This document shows positions 11,737 through 22,300 of a DNA stretch of 64,000 nt, piece by piece. Below the pieces are notes generated by a model. That model searched no databases. It had not been told where the DNA came from and saw nothing but the letters and a program-made list of their open reading frames with translations. The translations under genes were made by a program, and so were the position numbers. Position 1 is the first letter of the stretch; every line of letters begins with the position of its first letter. Source of the DNA: Galeruca laticollis (lineage: Eukaryota; Arthropoda; Insecta; Coleoptera; Chrysomelidae); the NCBI GenBank assembly GCA_963921935.1, contig OY998185.1, positions 58,171,717 to 58,235,716 on the forward strand, given 5' to 3'.

Positions 11737-12342
11737 GATATTGCTGTTGGACGACCAGTTCGAATTAGGAATTCTCCGAAGTATTTGAAGGACTTCGTGA
11801 TAAACTGAGGGGGGATGAATGTAATATATTGATCTGATCTTGGTTGAGATTTTTGTTCAGTTGATTTTGTCAATGTCAAGTTGTTAAAAGTCGAATAAAG
11901 CCTATTTCAGTTCAGGTTTATTTACTACAATTTATTCGACTTTTTTTGATTCTGCATAAGATGGATAAACTACTCAGACCAGAAAGGTTAGAAGTTGAAC
12001 CAAGCTCTACTACTGCCGCTCAACAGTGGTCACATTGGATTCGGTCATTCGAGAATTTTATTGAAGCTGTCAATGCCACAGAATAAGCAACTGAACATCC
12101 TAATTAACTATGTCAGTCCCACTATTTATGGATTTATCAGTAAATGTTCAACCTATGATGAAGCACTCGCAATCTTGAAGAAGATCTATGTCAAACCACG
12201 CAATGAAATTTCTGCTCGATACTCCCTTGCAACAAGGCGTCAACAAGTTAGTGAGTCTATTGACCAATACTTACAAGTTCTGAAGGAAATGAGTAAAGAA
12301 TGTAATTTTAAATCTGTATCTGCAGACAAAAACAAAAATCTC
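11737..12342 (+). repeat. Inverted block of the gypsy element: pol end, LTR, gag start
   Basis: In plus orientation this block holds the last 80 or so bases of pol, the polypurine tract, the LTR (11820-11929), a short leader, and gag from ATG 11961 to about 12340 (WSHWIRSFENFIEAVN, then after a frameshift near 12080 ARYSLATRRQQVSESIDQYL). The gag half here is complementary to the C-terminal half on the minus strand, so one whole gag is present but split over two orientations. The leader after the LTR has no tRNA primer site that I recognise. Confidence 0.85.
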
Positions 12343-12373
12343 AACGAAGATCAGATCAATATATTACACTGAC

Positions 12374-13233
12374 AATTCCGTATAATTGAGCCCGTATTAT
12401 TTTTTAGAGTTTAGATCGCAATAGAAGAATTGCTAATAAACTTTCTTGATAATGTCGAAAATAAGGGTAGTTTACTTTTGACCAAAATTCCTATTTTTTG
12501 TTATCCCCAGTACACCGTTTGAAAATTTAGAATTTCGACAAAACAAATGCTAGTTTTCTTAAATGCACCAATTTTTATTAACAACAAAATTTTCTGACAA
12601 ATGCATAACAAAAAAGTGTTCTATACAGTTTTGAAACTCGCTGTATATTGAAAATATATATTTTTTCTATGCACAGAGTTATTCAGTTCTCCAATATTAA
12701 TTAGAGACTAAGCCATCCCCACCACATACAGGTATAACAGTTTTATGACAAAAATATATCATCCTATGTCGTATAATGATAAAATGACAATCTGCAGACG
12801 TTGGAAATTCCATGGGAAATGGCGATATATTCTTTACGTTACTTATATTTGTGGTAAATCCTACCTCTATATACAGTTTAAAATTCATGTTTAGTATTAG
12901 TCGAAACACGTATGGATATAAATTAAAGTTTTTAGTTGTATTATTAGAATTTAATAGAAGGTTAAAAAGATCCATCTGAATATGTTTTTTCAATATTTCA
13001 AGGCCACGGTGAAATGGATAGTCAAAAACAAACAAAATATACGAGGAATTACCAGTTTATTTGCGTCCAAGTAAATAATTCATAACATTTCATATGTGTC
13101 CAACCGACTTTGATAAGATGTATCACTGTTAATACTTCTTGACATCTGTTTCTTCCGTGACATGGTGTAACTATAGCATTAGTCCAAAATTATGTGATGA
13201 ATATGATAGAAACCGGATATATTGCGCCATATT
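12374..13233. other. AT-rich stretch, no gene recognised
   Basis: A minus-strand frame at 12697-13035 has no recognisable domain and looks like chance. No repeat or RNA gene was seen here. Confidence 0.5.
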
Positions 13234-13815
13234 AACTAAGGCACAACAAATATTAAATACTTGGGAGTATACTTAGACACTAACCTCAAATGGGACTGTC
13301 ATATAAAATATGTTATAAGAAAAGTACAATTCATATTATATAAATTTAAACTCCTTAAAAAATGCTTACCATTACCGCAATTGAAAAAGTTATACTACGC
13401 GCATGTGGATACTCATATTAGGTACGCCATTACAGTTTGGAGTTCGGCTCTGCAAGTGCATATACTTCCATTACAAGTCTTACAAAGATTTTTACGACAA
13501 ATAATGGGGAAACATTACAGATATTCATCTGATAGGCTGTACGAGGAAATACAAATTCTCGACCTAAGGTCAAATATCACTTTAGCAGTGATAAAGAAGA
13601 ACCTCGTAATCATCAATATACCACTCGAATTCGTAACTTACTCAGTTATCCAGTTATAGTTAAAAAGTCCAAATCTCAACGGGCGTATTCGCATATGTCT
13701 ATAAAGATGTACAACACTATACCGACAACATTGAAGGGTATATATAGCAAGCCAATCTATAAATCATTTATATTGGATAAACCAAGAAACTTCATAAATA
13801 ACATAGTAAATTAAG
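13234..13815 (+). pseudogene. Non-LTR reverse transcriptase, C-terminal remnant
   Basis: The reading KYLGVYLDTNLKWDCHI, followed by LKKCLPLPQLKKLYYAHVDT and RYAITVWSSALQ, is the thumb and downstream part of a LINE reverse transcriptase (CR1/jockey-like style). After about 13650 the frame shifts and MYNTIPTTLKGIYSKPIYKS matches the usual C-terminal end. The polymerase core and endonuclease are missing, as expected of a 5'-truncated copy. A TTA microsatellite at 14835-14861 may or may not mark its 3' side. Confidence 0.75.
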
Positions 13816-14084
13816 AGAATACAATGAATGTTCATATAGTAACGGAATTGCAATATATGAACCTAATCAAGATTATCCTCTTTTCTTGACCACACAAGTT
13901 AATCAAAACGAGCCATCATCAGCATTCCTGATTTGAATCCTGATTATGTATGCCTGCATATGAATGTGTAATTGCGTAATATGGTAGTGAAAGTGTATTG
14001 GTATCTGTGAGTGTATAACCATGCTTGTGGGTAAACATTTAATTTGCTGTCTATGTGTGTGCATGTTTGAGTTCTGGTTAAGAT

Positions 14085-14735
14085 TCATATATTTATGTTT
14101 TACTTCTGTATTTGCATTTATTTATGTATATTTATATTTTGTACTTTCGTATTTGCATCTGTTTATGTGTACTTATATTTTGCGCTTTTATATTTGCATT
14201 TATATAGAGGTATTTATATTTTGTGCTTTTGTATTTATATTTATTCATCTGTATTTATATTTTGTGCATTTGTATTTACATTTATTTTTGTGTATTTATA
14301 TTTTGTACTTTGTATTTGCATTTGTTTGTGTGTATTTATATTTTGAACTTTCGTATTTACATCTATTTATGTATATTATGTTTTGTACTTTCGTATTTAC
14401 ATCTATTTATGTTTTGCGCTTTTGTATTCGCATTTATTTGGATGTATATATGTATTTTGTGCTTTTGTATTTATATTTATTTATGAGTATTAATATTTTG
14501 TGCATTTGTATTTAAATTTATTTTTGTAAATCTATATTTTGTATTTGCATTTATTTGTGTATATTTTGTACTTCCGTATTTACATCTATTTATGTGTATT
14601 TATATTTTGTGCTTTTTTATTTATATTTATTCATATGTATTTATATTTTGTGCATTTGTATTTACATTTATTTATGTGTATCTATGTTTTGTACTTGTAT
14701 TTAAGTTAATTTATGTATTTATATTTTTATGAGCA
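14085..14735 (+). repeat. Degenerate low-complexity tandem repeat, about 45 bp unit
   Basis: Units of the form TGTATTTGCATTTATTTATG then TGTATTTATATTTTGTGCTTT repeat about fourteen times with small changes. They open long Tyr/Phe/Ile/Cys-rich frames on the plus strand that are artefacts of the repeat. Confidence 0.85.
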
Positions 14736-14834
14736 TATTGTTATCACGAAACAAGTACTCATGTACTTATAGTTCATTTTTACTTTATTCGCTGTTTATA
14801 ATTGAAACCATTATACTTATTTATTGTGAATAAA

Positions 14835-14861
14835 GTTATTATTATTATTATTATTATTATA
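14835..14861. repeat. (TTA)n microsatellite
   Basis: About nine TTA units follow GAATAAAG. This type of short array is often left at LINE 3' ends. Confidence 0.8.
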
Positions 14862-14869
14862 TTAACTAA

Positions 14870-15404
14870 AGCCCGGTTAAAACGATAAGCAATACCATTT
14901 TACTTAGGTGTTCCCGCAATACTTATTGGACGCTGAATACCATGAAGGTATCCATACTTCTTACCTTTATCGCTTTGAAGATACCGTAACATGATTATGG
15001 ATTTCTTGAAATAGTTTATTCACAACAAGGAATACAATTAATTCGTTTACAATGTCTCGCTAAATCGTTCAACTTCACTCCCGTCGCGGTTGTCAACTAG
15101 CCCCTCTCACACACACCCGGAGCCCGTCCCTTCCGGGATGCAACCGTCAAGAGCGTTGCATCCTGGGAAGAACCTTCACGTCTATCCCCCACCTCATCCG
15201 ATGGTTCCTCAGTCGTCGTTTGCGTTTTTCGAGTGCCGCTCTTCCCTGGCCGAAAAAGCTGTTGGCTAGGGTCGGGCCGTCTTCTTTTCGCCGTGTAACC
15301 TTGTTGGTTATATCTTCCGCGGTCTTCACGCTTTGAATGTCTTTTGTCGTGTGTGTTTTTTCGCTGCCTCTATAAGGGGTAAATCCATAGCCCACTTATT
15401 ACGA
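14870..15404 (-). other. Non-coding stretch, possible 3' end or LTR-like remnant
   Basis: On the minus strand the 15000-15120 part reads like a retroelement R-U5 region: a GC-richer segment, then GTGAATAAACTATTTCAAG with a polyadenylation signal. No paired copy is present, so neither an LTR nor a 3' UTR can be shown. A minus frame at 15147-15395 is not recognised. Confidence 0.35.
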
Positions 15405-16956
15405 CTAAAGACTACATAAAGTGGGAGGAGGAGGAGTGTCATACGTATAGGTTATTTTTTCTGTTTGTAAGTTTATCCTGTACTCTTCAGATGTATCTGA
15501 AAAACGAATACTGGATGGTTTACTTGAGATACGTCTTAGTGCGTGTGGACTGGGAAGGTTTGTGAAAATCTTGTTATTTAAACGGTTGCGTAACTTTTGT
15601 ATTTTCACGCCATATGTTATGAGCTGCATATCTCTCCTTAAGTTTAGTGGTAAGGACGGAGCATCGCATAAGATTGCCTCTATAGGGCTTGTTCTAAATG
15701 CACCGATTGCATGTCTTACTGCGATATTTTGGATTTTATTTAGCTGGTTCAAGTATGAATGTCTTGCAGAACCATATACAATACAACCAAAGTCGATTTT
15801 GGATTGCACTAAAGTTTGATAGATGCGTAATAAAATTTCTCTGTCGGACCCCCATCGGATACTCGACAAACATTTGATAATGTTAATAACTCTTCGGCAT
15901 CTGTTAATCAGATATTCAATGTGCGGTCTCCAGCTTAATTTTTGGTCAAGTATCATACCTAATAATTTTGTTTTATGTTTTATCTCGATATTTTGACTTT
16001 GCAGCTTTAGTTGTGGTTCGGCGTGGTCGGATCTTAATCTGCAGAAATGGATGGTGTGGGACTTCGAAGGTGAAAATTTAAAACCGCTAGCTCTAGCAGT
16101 TTCTTCTAGGCTATTAATTTGTTCTTGTAATGAATTCTCAATTTCGGGAATTGAATGACTGTGAGAATAAATGGTAAGATCGTCGACATATAAAGCTAGT
16201 TTAGTGTTTTCCCCGATGTTACAAACAAGACAGTTAATTGCAATGTGGTATTCCGTTTTCTAAGGTTCGTGTTGATGAAAATTCATTGTCAATTCTTACA
16301 CAAAAGAATCTTTCCGAGAGAAAATCATTTAGAATATTAGGTAACGCTCCACGGAGGCCCCATGCGTGTATTTGTTTCATTATTGCATATCTACAAGTCA
16401 TGTCATACGCTTTTTGCAAGTCGAACATGACCGCGACGAGGTGTTGTCTTTTAGAAAAGGCATTTTGGATGTCAGTCTCTAATGCGACTAGGGCATCTAG
16501 GGAGGAGTGATTTCGTCGACAGCCCACTTGGAGGTTTGAAAGAAGGCCGCGTGATTCTAGCACAAAGGTTAGTCTGTTGTTCACCATTTTTTCAAATATT
16601 TTTCCGATACACGATATTAGTGAAATTGGTCTATAGTTTGTAGGAGTTGTCATTGAATCTCGATTTTTTAAGATTGGGATAATGATAGCCGTTTTCCAGT
16701 TACTAGGGTAAATATTCGCTGACCATATTTTGTTAAAGAGTTTCTCTTTCTCGTTTCTAGGTAAATGAGTTATCATTCCATACATAACTGAGTCCAGTCC
16801 CGGTGCGCTATCTTTGCAGGTATTAAGGGTGTCGGCCAGTTCGTCAAAAATGAAAGGGACGTTGTACGGAAGGTCTGCGTCATCGGTATTAAAATCCAGG
16901 TTGAGAGATTCTTCAGTAGTTTTTGTTCTTTGGAAGTCGGGGCAATACTTTTCCAA
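15405..16956 (-). pseudogene. I-like LINE reverse transcriptase
   Basis: Motifs in order are CKDSAPGLDSVMYGMI (fingers), NYRPISLISCIGKIFEKMV, GCRRNHSSLDALV, VAVMFDLQKAYDM (first catalytic Asp), and the catalytic YVDD at 16179-16190 in another frame. The thumb and C-terminal region follow in a third frame from 15956. There is a stop at about 16234, just after the NGIPHCN motif, where the family has GxPQGS. Confidence 0.85.
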
Positions 16957-17359
16957 GAAGCTGATTGATTCAAAGTGGTCAGCGAAAACTTTAGCTATAT
17001 CGTGGGAATCGGTTAAAAATATGTTGTTATTTTCTATTGTATGGGGGGTGATGGATTGATATTTGCCTGATATTGTTTTGATTTTTCTCCATATCTCAGA
17101 TACCTCGGAGTCAGTTGTTAAGGTTGATACATATTCTTCCCATGTCCTTATTTTGCCTTCTTTAATTAAACGTCAGGCGGTTGATCTTAATTTTTTGAAT
17201 TGTACTAAATTATAGTTTGTAGGCGATGTTGAATGCCTTTTTCCTTGCTGATATTGCTTCCCTAATTTAATTATTCCACCACGGTACCATTTTAGATAAT
17301 ATTTTACTTTTAGATTTAGGGATAGTTGCATCGGCTGCCATTAGAATAGATTTGGTCAC

Positions 17360-17850
17360 TGCCTCTACCAGTTCGTTAATGGGTTCCAGTGAAACTGATG
17401 GGTTATATTTGGGGAGCATAGGGTTAGGTCGATAGCTGAAAAAGAGTTTGAACCTTGGTTGAAATGTGTGGGCTTTCCATTATTTAGAAGGCATATATTT
17501 GAGTCGTCCATAAATTTCTCCAAACGTTGTCCTCTAGTATCAGTTGTAAAAGATCCCCAAGAAGGTGAGTGGGCGTTGAAATCTCCCATAATTGTGCATG
17601 GGGTCGGTAATTGTACGAATATGTTTTCAATGTCATATGTGTTCCAGTTTCAATCTGGAAGATATATGCTGCATATGGCGAGCTTTATTGGAGTATCAAT
17701 TTTAATAGCTACAGCTTGTAACCTGGTATTCAGGATTACCCTGTTGGCCGGGATTTCCTCCTTTAGTAAAATTGCCACTCCACCCCTTGCTCTAATATTT
17801 GGTTTCACATCTTTCCTGAAAGTTTGGAATCCTCAGAAGGTTGATATTTA
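17360..17850 (-). pseudogene. LINE endonuclease domain
   Basis: Minus-strand readings include ARGGVAILLKEEIPANRVIL and MGDFNAHSPSWGS, the latter being the conserved GDFNAH motif of LINE endonucleases, followed by AIDLTLCSPN (the SxIDLTL motif). At least one stop interrupts near 17660. Confidence 0.8.
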
Positions 17851-17882
17851 TTATTATCAAAACATTTTACTTTTCCGCCAAC

Positions 17883-18100
17883 CTATCTAATATGCGAGAA
17901 AGGTATTGGTTTACCCACAAAAAAGTTGGAAATTTGAAATTTTTTTTTGAGTTATTTTTACGTTATCCATCAACAACAACACGAAAAAAACGGTTTTTAG
18001 AAAAAAAATCCTGTGTGTATGTCGTCGTCGTCGTCGTTGTCGTCGGCCACTTTTCCTTGCAAGTCTTGTTAGCACGATACAGCCTCCAGAGTGCAATAAG
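17883..18100. repeat. Inverted copy of the repeat at 23222-23395
   Basis: Stretches such as TCTAATATGCGAGAA, GGTTTACCCA, AAAAAGTTGGAA and AACGGTTTTTAGAAAA recur in reverse complement at 23222-23395. A (GTC)n run lies at 18020-18046. The copies are moderately diverged; the family was not recognised. Confidence 0.65.
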
Positions 18101-18800
18101 TCACCAATTTTATGATGGAATATTGTTAAGGACATTTCACAGATGAACCCTATTGATTTTCAGCTCACCAGAGCCAGTACAACGGGTGCTATGGTACTTG
18201 AAGTACGACATTTTGTCGTTTTTCGAGAAATTTCAGATTGTTAGCACGATACAGCCTCCGGAGTTCAACAAGTCACCAATTTTATGATTGAATATTATTC
18301 AGGGCATCTCACTGATGAACCCTATTGATTTTCAGCTCACCATAGCCAATACAACCGGTGCTACAGTACTTTAAGTACGATATTTTTGTAATTTTTGGAG
18401 AAGTTTCAGTTTGTTAGCACGATACAGCCTCCGGAGTATATACAAGTGATGAATTTTATGATTGGATATTATTCAGACCGTCTTAAAGATGAACCTTATT
18501 GATATTGAGCTCACTAAAGCCAGTACAACGGGTGCTGTGGTACTTGAAGTACCAAATTTTTGTCATTTTTGGAGAATTTTCAGTTTGTTAGCACGATACA
18601 GCCTCCAGAGAGTATACGATTGATCAACTTTATGAATAAGTATTGTTCAAGGTGTCTCACAGATGTACCCTATTGATTTTCAGTTGACTAGAGCGAGTAC
18701 AGCGGGTCCTATAAAACTAGATATACTAAATTTTTGGTTATTTTTGGAGACATTTCGGTTTGTTAGCACGATACATCCCCCGAAGTGTATACAAGTAACA
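18066..18800 (+). repeat. Satellite-like tandem repeat, about 173 bp unit
   Basis: TTGTTAGCACGATACAGCCT recurs at 18066, 18238, 18411, 18585 and 18760, giving periods of 172-175 bp. Units share CACTGATGAACCCTATTGAT, CCAGTACAACGGGTGCT and TTGGAGAA stretches, and differ by scattered changes. The period is close to nucleosome length, as in many satellites. No open frame spans units. Confidence 0.9.
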
Positions 18801-19009
18801 ATTTTATGTTCAGGGCCACAGATGCGGAAAAGTTAGTTTTAATCTTTAAAACCGTTTATTTTAATCCAAGTTTATTAGATAACAGTATCCGATTGAACAC
18901 CCTGTATCTTAATAAATCATTTTATATAGTGTTGTATAAATAACTATTAAAAAAATAAAAACTTGAATTGAATAGATGAGGCTTTTACTTGATGAAGATC
19001 CATACTGAA

Positions 19010-19043
19010 CGATGAAATAAAACAATATTGTTTTATTTCATCG
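19010..19043. repeat. Perfect 34-bp palindrome
   Basis: CGATGAAATAAAACAAT is followed at once by its exact reverse complement. The half-sequence GATGAAATAAAAC is also found at 25301 and, inverted, at 26212-26222, around a Penelope-like fragment, so the palindrome is probably two such element ends joined head to head. It lies about 320 bp before the start codon of the cuticular gene. Confidence 0.85.
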
Positions 19044-19287
19044 TTAAATAAAAACTTATTAATTACACCTCGTACACAATCAACTTTTCAACAAGAAGTC
19101 ACGATTTTTTTCAATTAATTACGCAACGTTTATATCGGATACTTCATTATCTAAAAATTCAAAACATCGTGAAAAATTGCAGGATACTGTTGGTCCTGAT
19201 GACGTTATGAGAGGGGATGGGATCTTCGGCGCATTTCAAATTCATTCATATATGTGTATATAAAGATGATTTTAAAGATGATCGATG

Positions 19288-19301
19288 CTATATATATATA
19301 A
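19288..19301 (+). promoter_or_regulatory. Candidate TATA box of the cuticular-protein gene
   Basis: CTATATATATATAA lies about 65-75 bases upstream of the ATG at 19365, which leaves room for a start site near 19320 and a short 5' UTR. Cuticular-protein genes often use TATA promoters. The call rests on position and composition only. Confidence 0.45.
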
Positions 19302-19364
19302 CGTAGTTGTCGTAGTGTTAAAGTTCAAGACTAATTTGTGCATTGTGTGGGTATTGAGGACACG

Positions 19365-22300
19365 ATGAAAGGATTAATATTATCGGTAAGAAATACCCAT
19401 ATATACAATTACAGATTGCGGAAAATAAAAGCAAAACCGAGTCGTTGTTTATGCAAATTATTTTTATTTCAATGTAATGTGTTAGAAAATATTGTTTAAT
19501 TGCGAAAATAGAGGTTTAAAAATATATTAATTGTGAAACAAATAATTTCATTTCATTTTTTTCAAAATATTTTTGGTCAATAACAATAATCCATAAATAT
19601 TATTACAACCTGTATATTATACGGGAATTTACACTTGCACCTCAGACACTTTGAGAATAACAATTTTCGAAACCAGGATCTAACTGTTTTTCGATACAAA
19701 AACAACTACTTTCCTGGTTTTCTTCCGAAACGGATATTGAATTACCTTTCTCCGAAGAACATGGGTGTTGATTCAGTGTTCCACACAACTTGCCACTACT
19801 TGTATTGAAACTTTTTTTATTTTATCGCTAAAATTGTTGATTAAATCCTCAATATACGAAAAGGAACAATTTACGATTTAAATTATACGAGTACAACATG
19901 GAACGTTCATTAAATAGAATTAGATATTTGAATTACATTTCTTAGTTCTTTTTAATGGCTTTTCAATTTTTATGTATACAAACATACATAAAAATTTGAT
20001 TCTATTTCAATAATTTTTATAATTTCATAAGTAAATATAAGTTTTTCATTATTTCAAGGTTAGTTATTGGTGTTTTATTTTTTATCCTTCCTTTTAATGA
20101 GTTTTTTATCCATTTATTAAACAGTGTGTTGTTTGTCCTATGTAAACACAATTATTCCAAATTTCCTCACATAAAATGTAACTTTTTATTTATACTATTT
20201 TGATTTATACCAATTTCTGGTAGTTTTAAATAACTGTGTTTCTATAATCAGCATCAGACAGCTGGATAGATCTTCTAAACTAATAATTACTGGCTTTTGT
20301 GTGAGGTAGGGTACCATGAATTTAAGTTCAAATATCTTGAGAACGAGGATCAGGATTGTATTTATTTCTGTTGTTATGTTATTGTTTATTTTATGTAGCG
20401 TAATATCAAGAAATATATTATTATGATTGTATTATTTTCTTCCATTTCATTTATAAAGTTTCTTTAAATTTCGTATACATTTTTTATAAATTAATAATAG
20501 ATTTTATATAAATATTTTGAATAAATTTTACATTTTTTTTTATAAATTCTTCATGAATTTTAGATGTCTTATATAAATTTGACATACATTTTATATAAAT
20601 TTCGTATAGATTCTCTAAAAATTCTCTACACATTTCCTACACTTTTTTATAAATGTTGTATACATTCTTTATAAATTTTATATGAATTCTCTATAATTTT
20701 GTAATAATTTTGTATACATTGTCAATAAATTCTTTATAAATTTTCTATAAATTCTCTTGAAATACTCTATAATTTCTCTATAAATACTTTATGAATTTCG
20801 AATAAATTCTCTATAAATTCCTATAAATTTTGTGTACATAAATACTCTAAAAATTCTCCATAACTTTCCTATATTTTTTCGATAAATTTGTATATACTCT
20901 CTATAAATTCTCTTCTTTATAAATCTCATATGGATTTTGTAAAAATTTTCCATAAATTTCCTATAATTTTTATATAAATTTTGGTTAAATTATCTATAAA
21001 TCTAAATAAATTCTATATAAATACTATATAAATTTTCCACATTTTCTCTACAAGTCCTATATAAATTTTTTAGGAATTTTCTTTAATTTTTGTATGAATT
21101 TCGAATAAATTCTCTAAGAATTCTCCATAATTTTTATATATTTCTTTATAAATTTGTATACATATATTTCCAATAATTTTTATATAGATTTTATATAAAT
21201 TCTGTATGAATTCTTAAATGGGGATATTTTTATTTTTACATTTACTAATTTTGTACTCACGTTACTTTCTGTATTAAAAAAAAATTGTTGTATTTGTTGC
21301 TAAAGATATCTTTGAAATATTATTAGAAATATTTCCTGTATCACAAAACATTTTGTTTAACCAAGAATGCCAAGAAAAGAGGTAATACCAAATTATATAA
21401 ATATAAAATGCCATAATAAAACACCTCAAGCACAAAAAGCTATGAAATGTGCTCAATGAGTATGGCTTAAAGAGGAATGTAAAAAATGGTTTAAAATAAG
21501 AGACTCGTTAGACAACTACATAAAAGTTGTACATTCTGAACTCACTCATTCTGACGATGATATTTAATATCGAAACAATCGTCAAATTTCTTAGAATTTT
21601 TAACATTTGCTTCAATATATTGTGGAATTATCTAGAAACAGTATGTTTCATTTAAAACAGTATTATTAAGAGGGGCCTCACGTTTTAGGAACCTGAAAAC
21701 AGTTGGCACCCGTGATTTGCAACAAAATATAGGTCATTTTGTACACAACAAATCTAAAGAACGCAGGGAAATTAAGTGTTGAAATTTTAACACATTATAA
21801 CTTGGACCTTTGTCTTGGGGACCAGGTATTGTGGTTGAGTTTTATATTGTTATAAAAAAGATATAAGTCATTAAGTGATGGTGTGATTTTGACAGTTTTG
21901 ACAATTTGTGGTCACCAATCTGGACACCAAAACCTAATCCCCAAAAGGAAGCCTAGAGAATTCGATTCTGAAAATATAAAATCTCAAATCATTGTATTTT
22001 TTGAGATTTGTTGTGCGCAAATTTTTGCAAACGAACATTTTTTTACTTTAGTTCAACCGCTCCACCGTCTTGATGCATGGCGCTGTATAGAACAATGACA
22101 GAAGACGACGGTCAATTCATAGACAAATAATATTATTATTTTCTCTATGGGTCAAATATGCTGTTGTCATATGTTTTGTGTTCTTAAAAATATCCCAAAT
22201 TTATAGTTTAGTGTGTATTGTATTTGTAACTGATTATAATTAAGTAATTTTCATGCTAAATAAGTAAATTTGTGCTTCGTAAATGCTATTTATATTTACT

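Larger units (their letters stand above)
8608..12368 (-). mobile_element. Ty3/gypsy retrotransposon with internal inversion
   Basis: A single unit is bounded by perfect 5-bp duplications CTGAC at 8603-8607 and 12369-12373. Reading the minus strand, it holds a truncated 5' LTR tip (about 12368-12330), then an inverted block (end of pol, polypurine tract, a full 110-bp LTR and the first part of gag, all in plus orientation, about 11735-12342), then gag C-terminal part, protease, reverse transcriptase, RNase H, integrase and 3' LTR. The domain order is Ty3/gypsy. The protein style (ALIDTGSSDSF protease, YLDDV polymerase, HTTAYNPQGNGQCERYN integrase) resembles the CsRn1-type clade. Confidence 0.88.
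15405..17850 (-). mobile_element. Non-LTR retrotransposon, I-clade-like, degenerate
   Basis: The minus strand carries an apurinic-type endonuclease (about 17850-17365) followed by reverse transcriptase (16956-15405). The style of the C-terminal part (SKIDFGCIVYGSARHSYL, AIGAFRTSPIEAI) is that of I-like elements. Frameshifts and stops are spread over the whole length, and the gag-like first ORF is missing upstream of 17850, so this is a 5'-truncated, inactive copy. Confidence 0.82.

Noticed and set aside
12697..13035. Minus frame of 112 codons
   Set aside because: No recognisable domain, AT-rich, no neighbours that support it.
14021..14515. Long plus-strand frames rich in Tyr, Phe, Ile and Cys, like a membrane protein
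   Set aside because: They arise from the 45-bp low-complexity repeat; three frames are open over the same bases.
17459..18146. Plus frames over the LINE endonuclease
   Set aside because: They are shadows of the minus-strand endonuclease and of a GTC repeat.
18066..18800. CRISPR-like array
   Set aside because: The whole 173-bp unit is repeated, not short repeats with different spacers.
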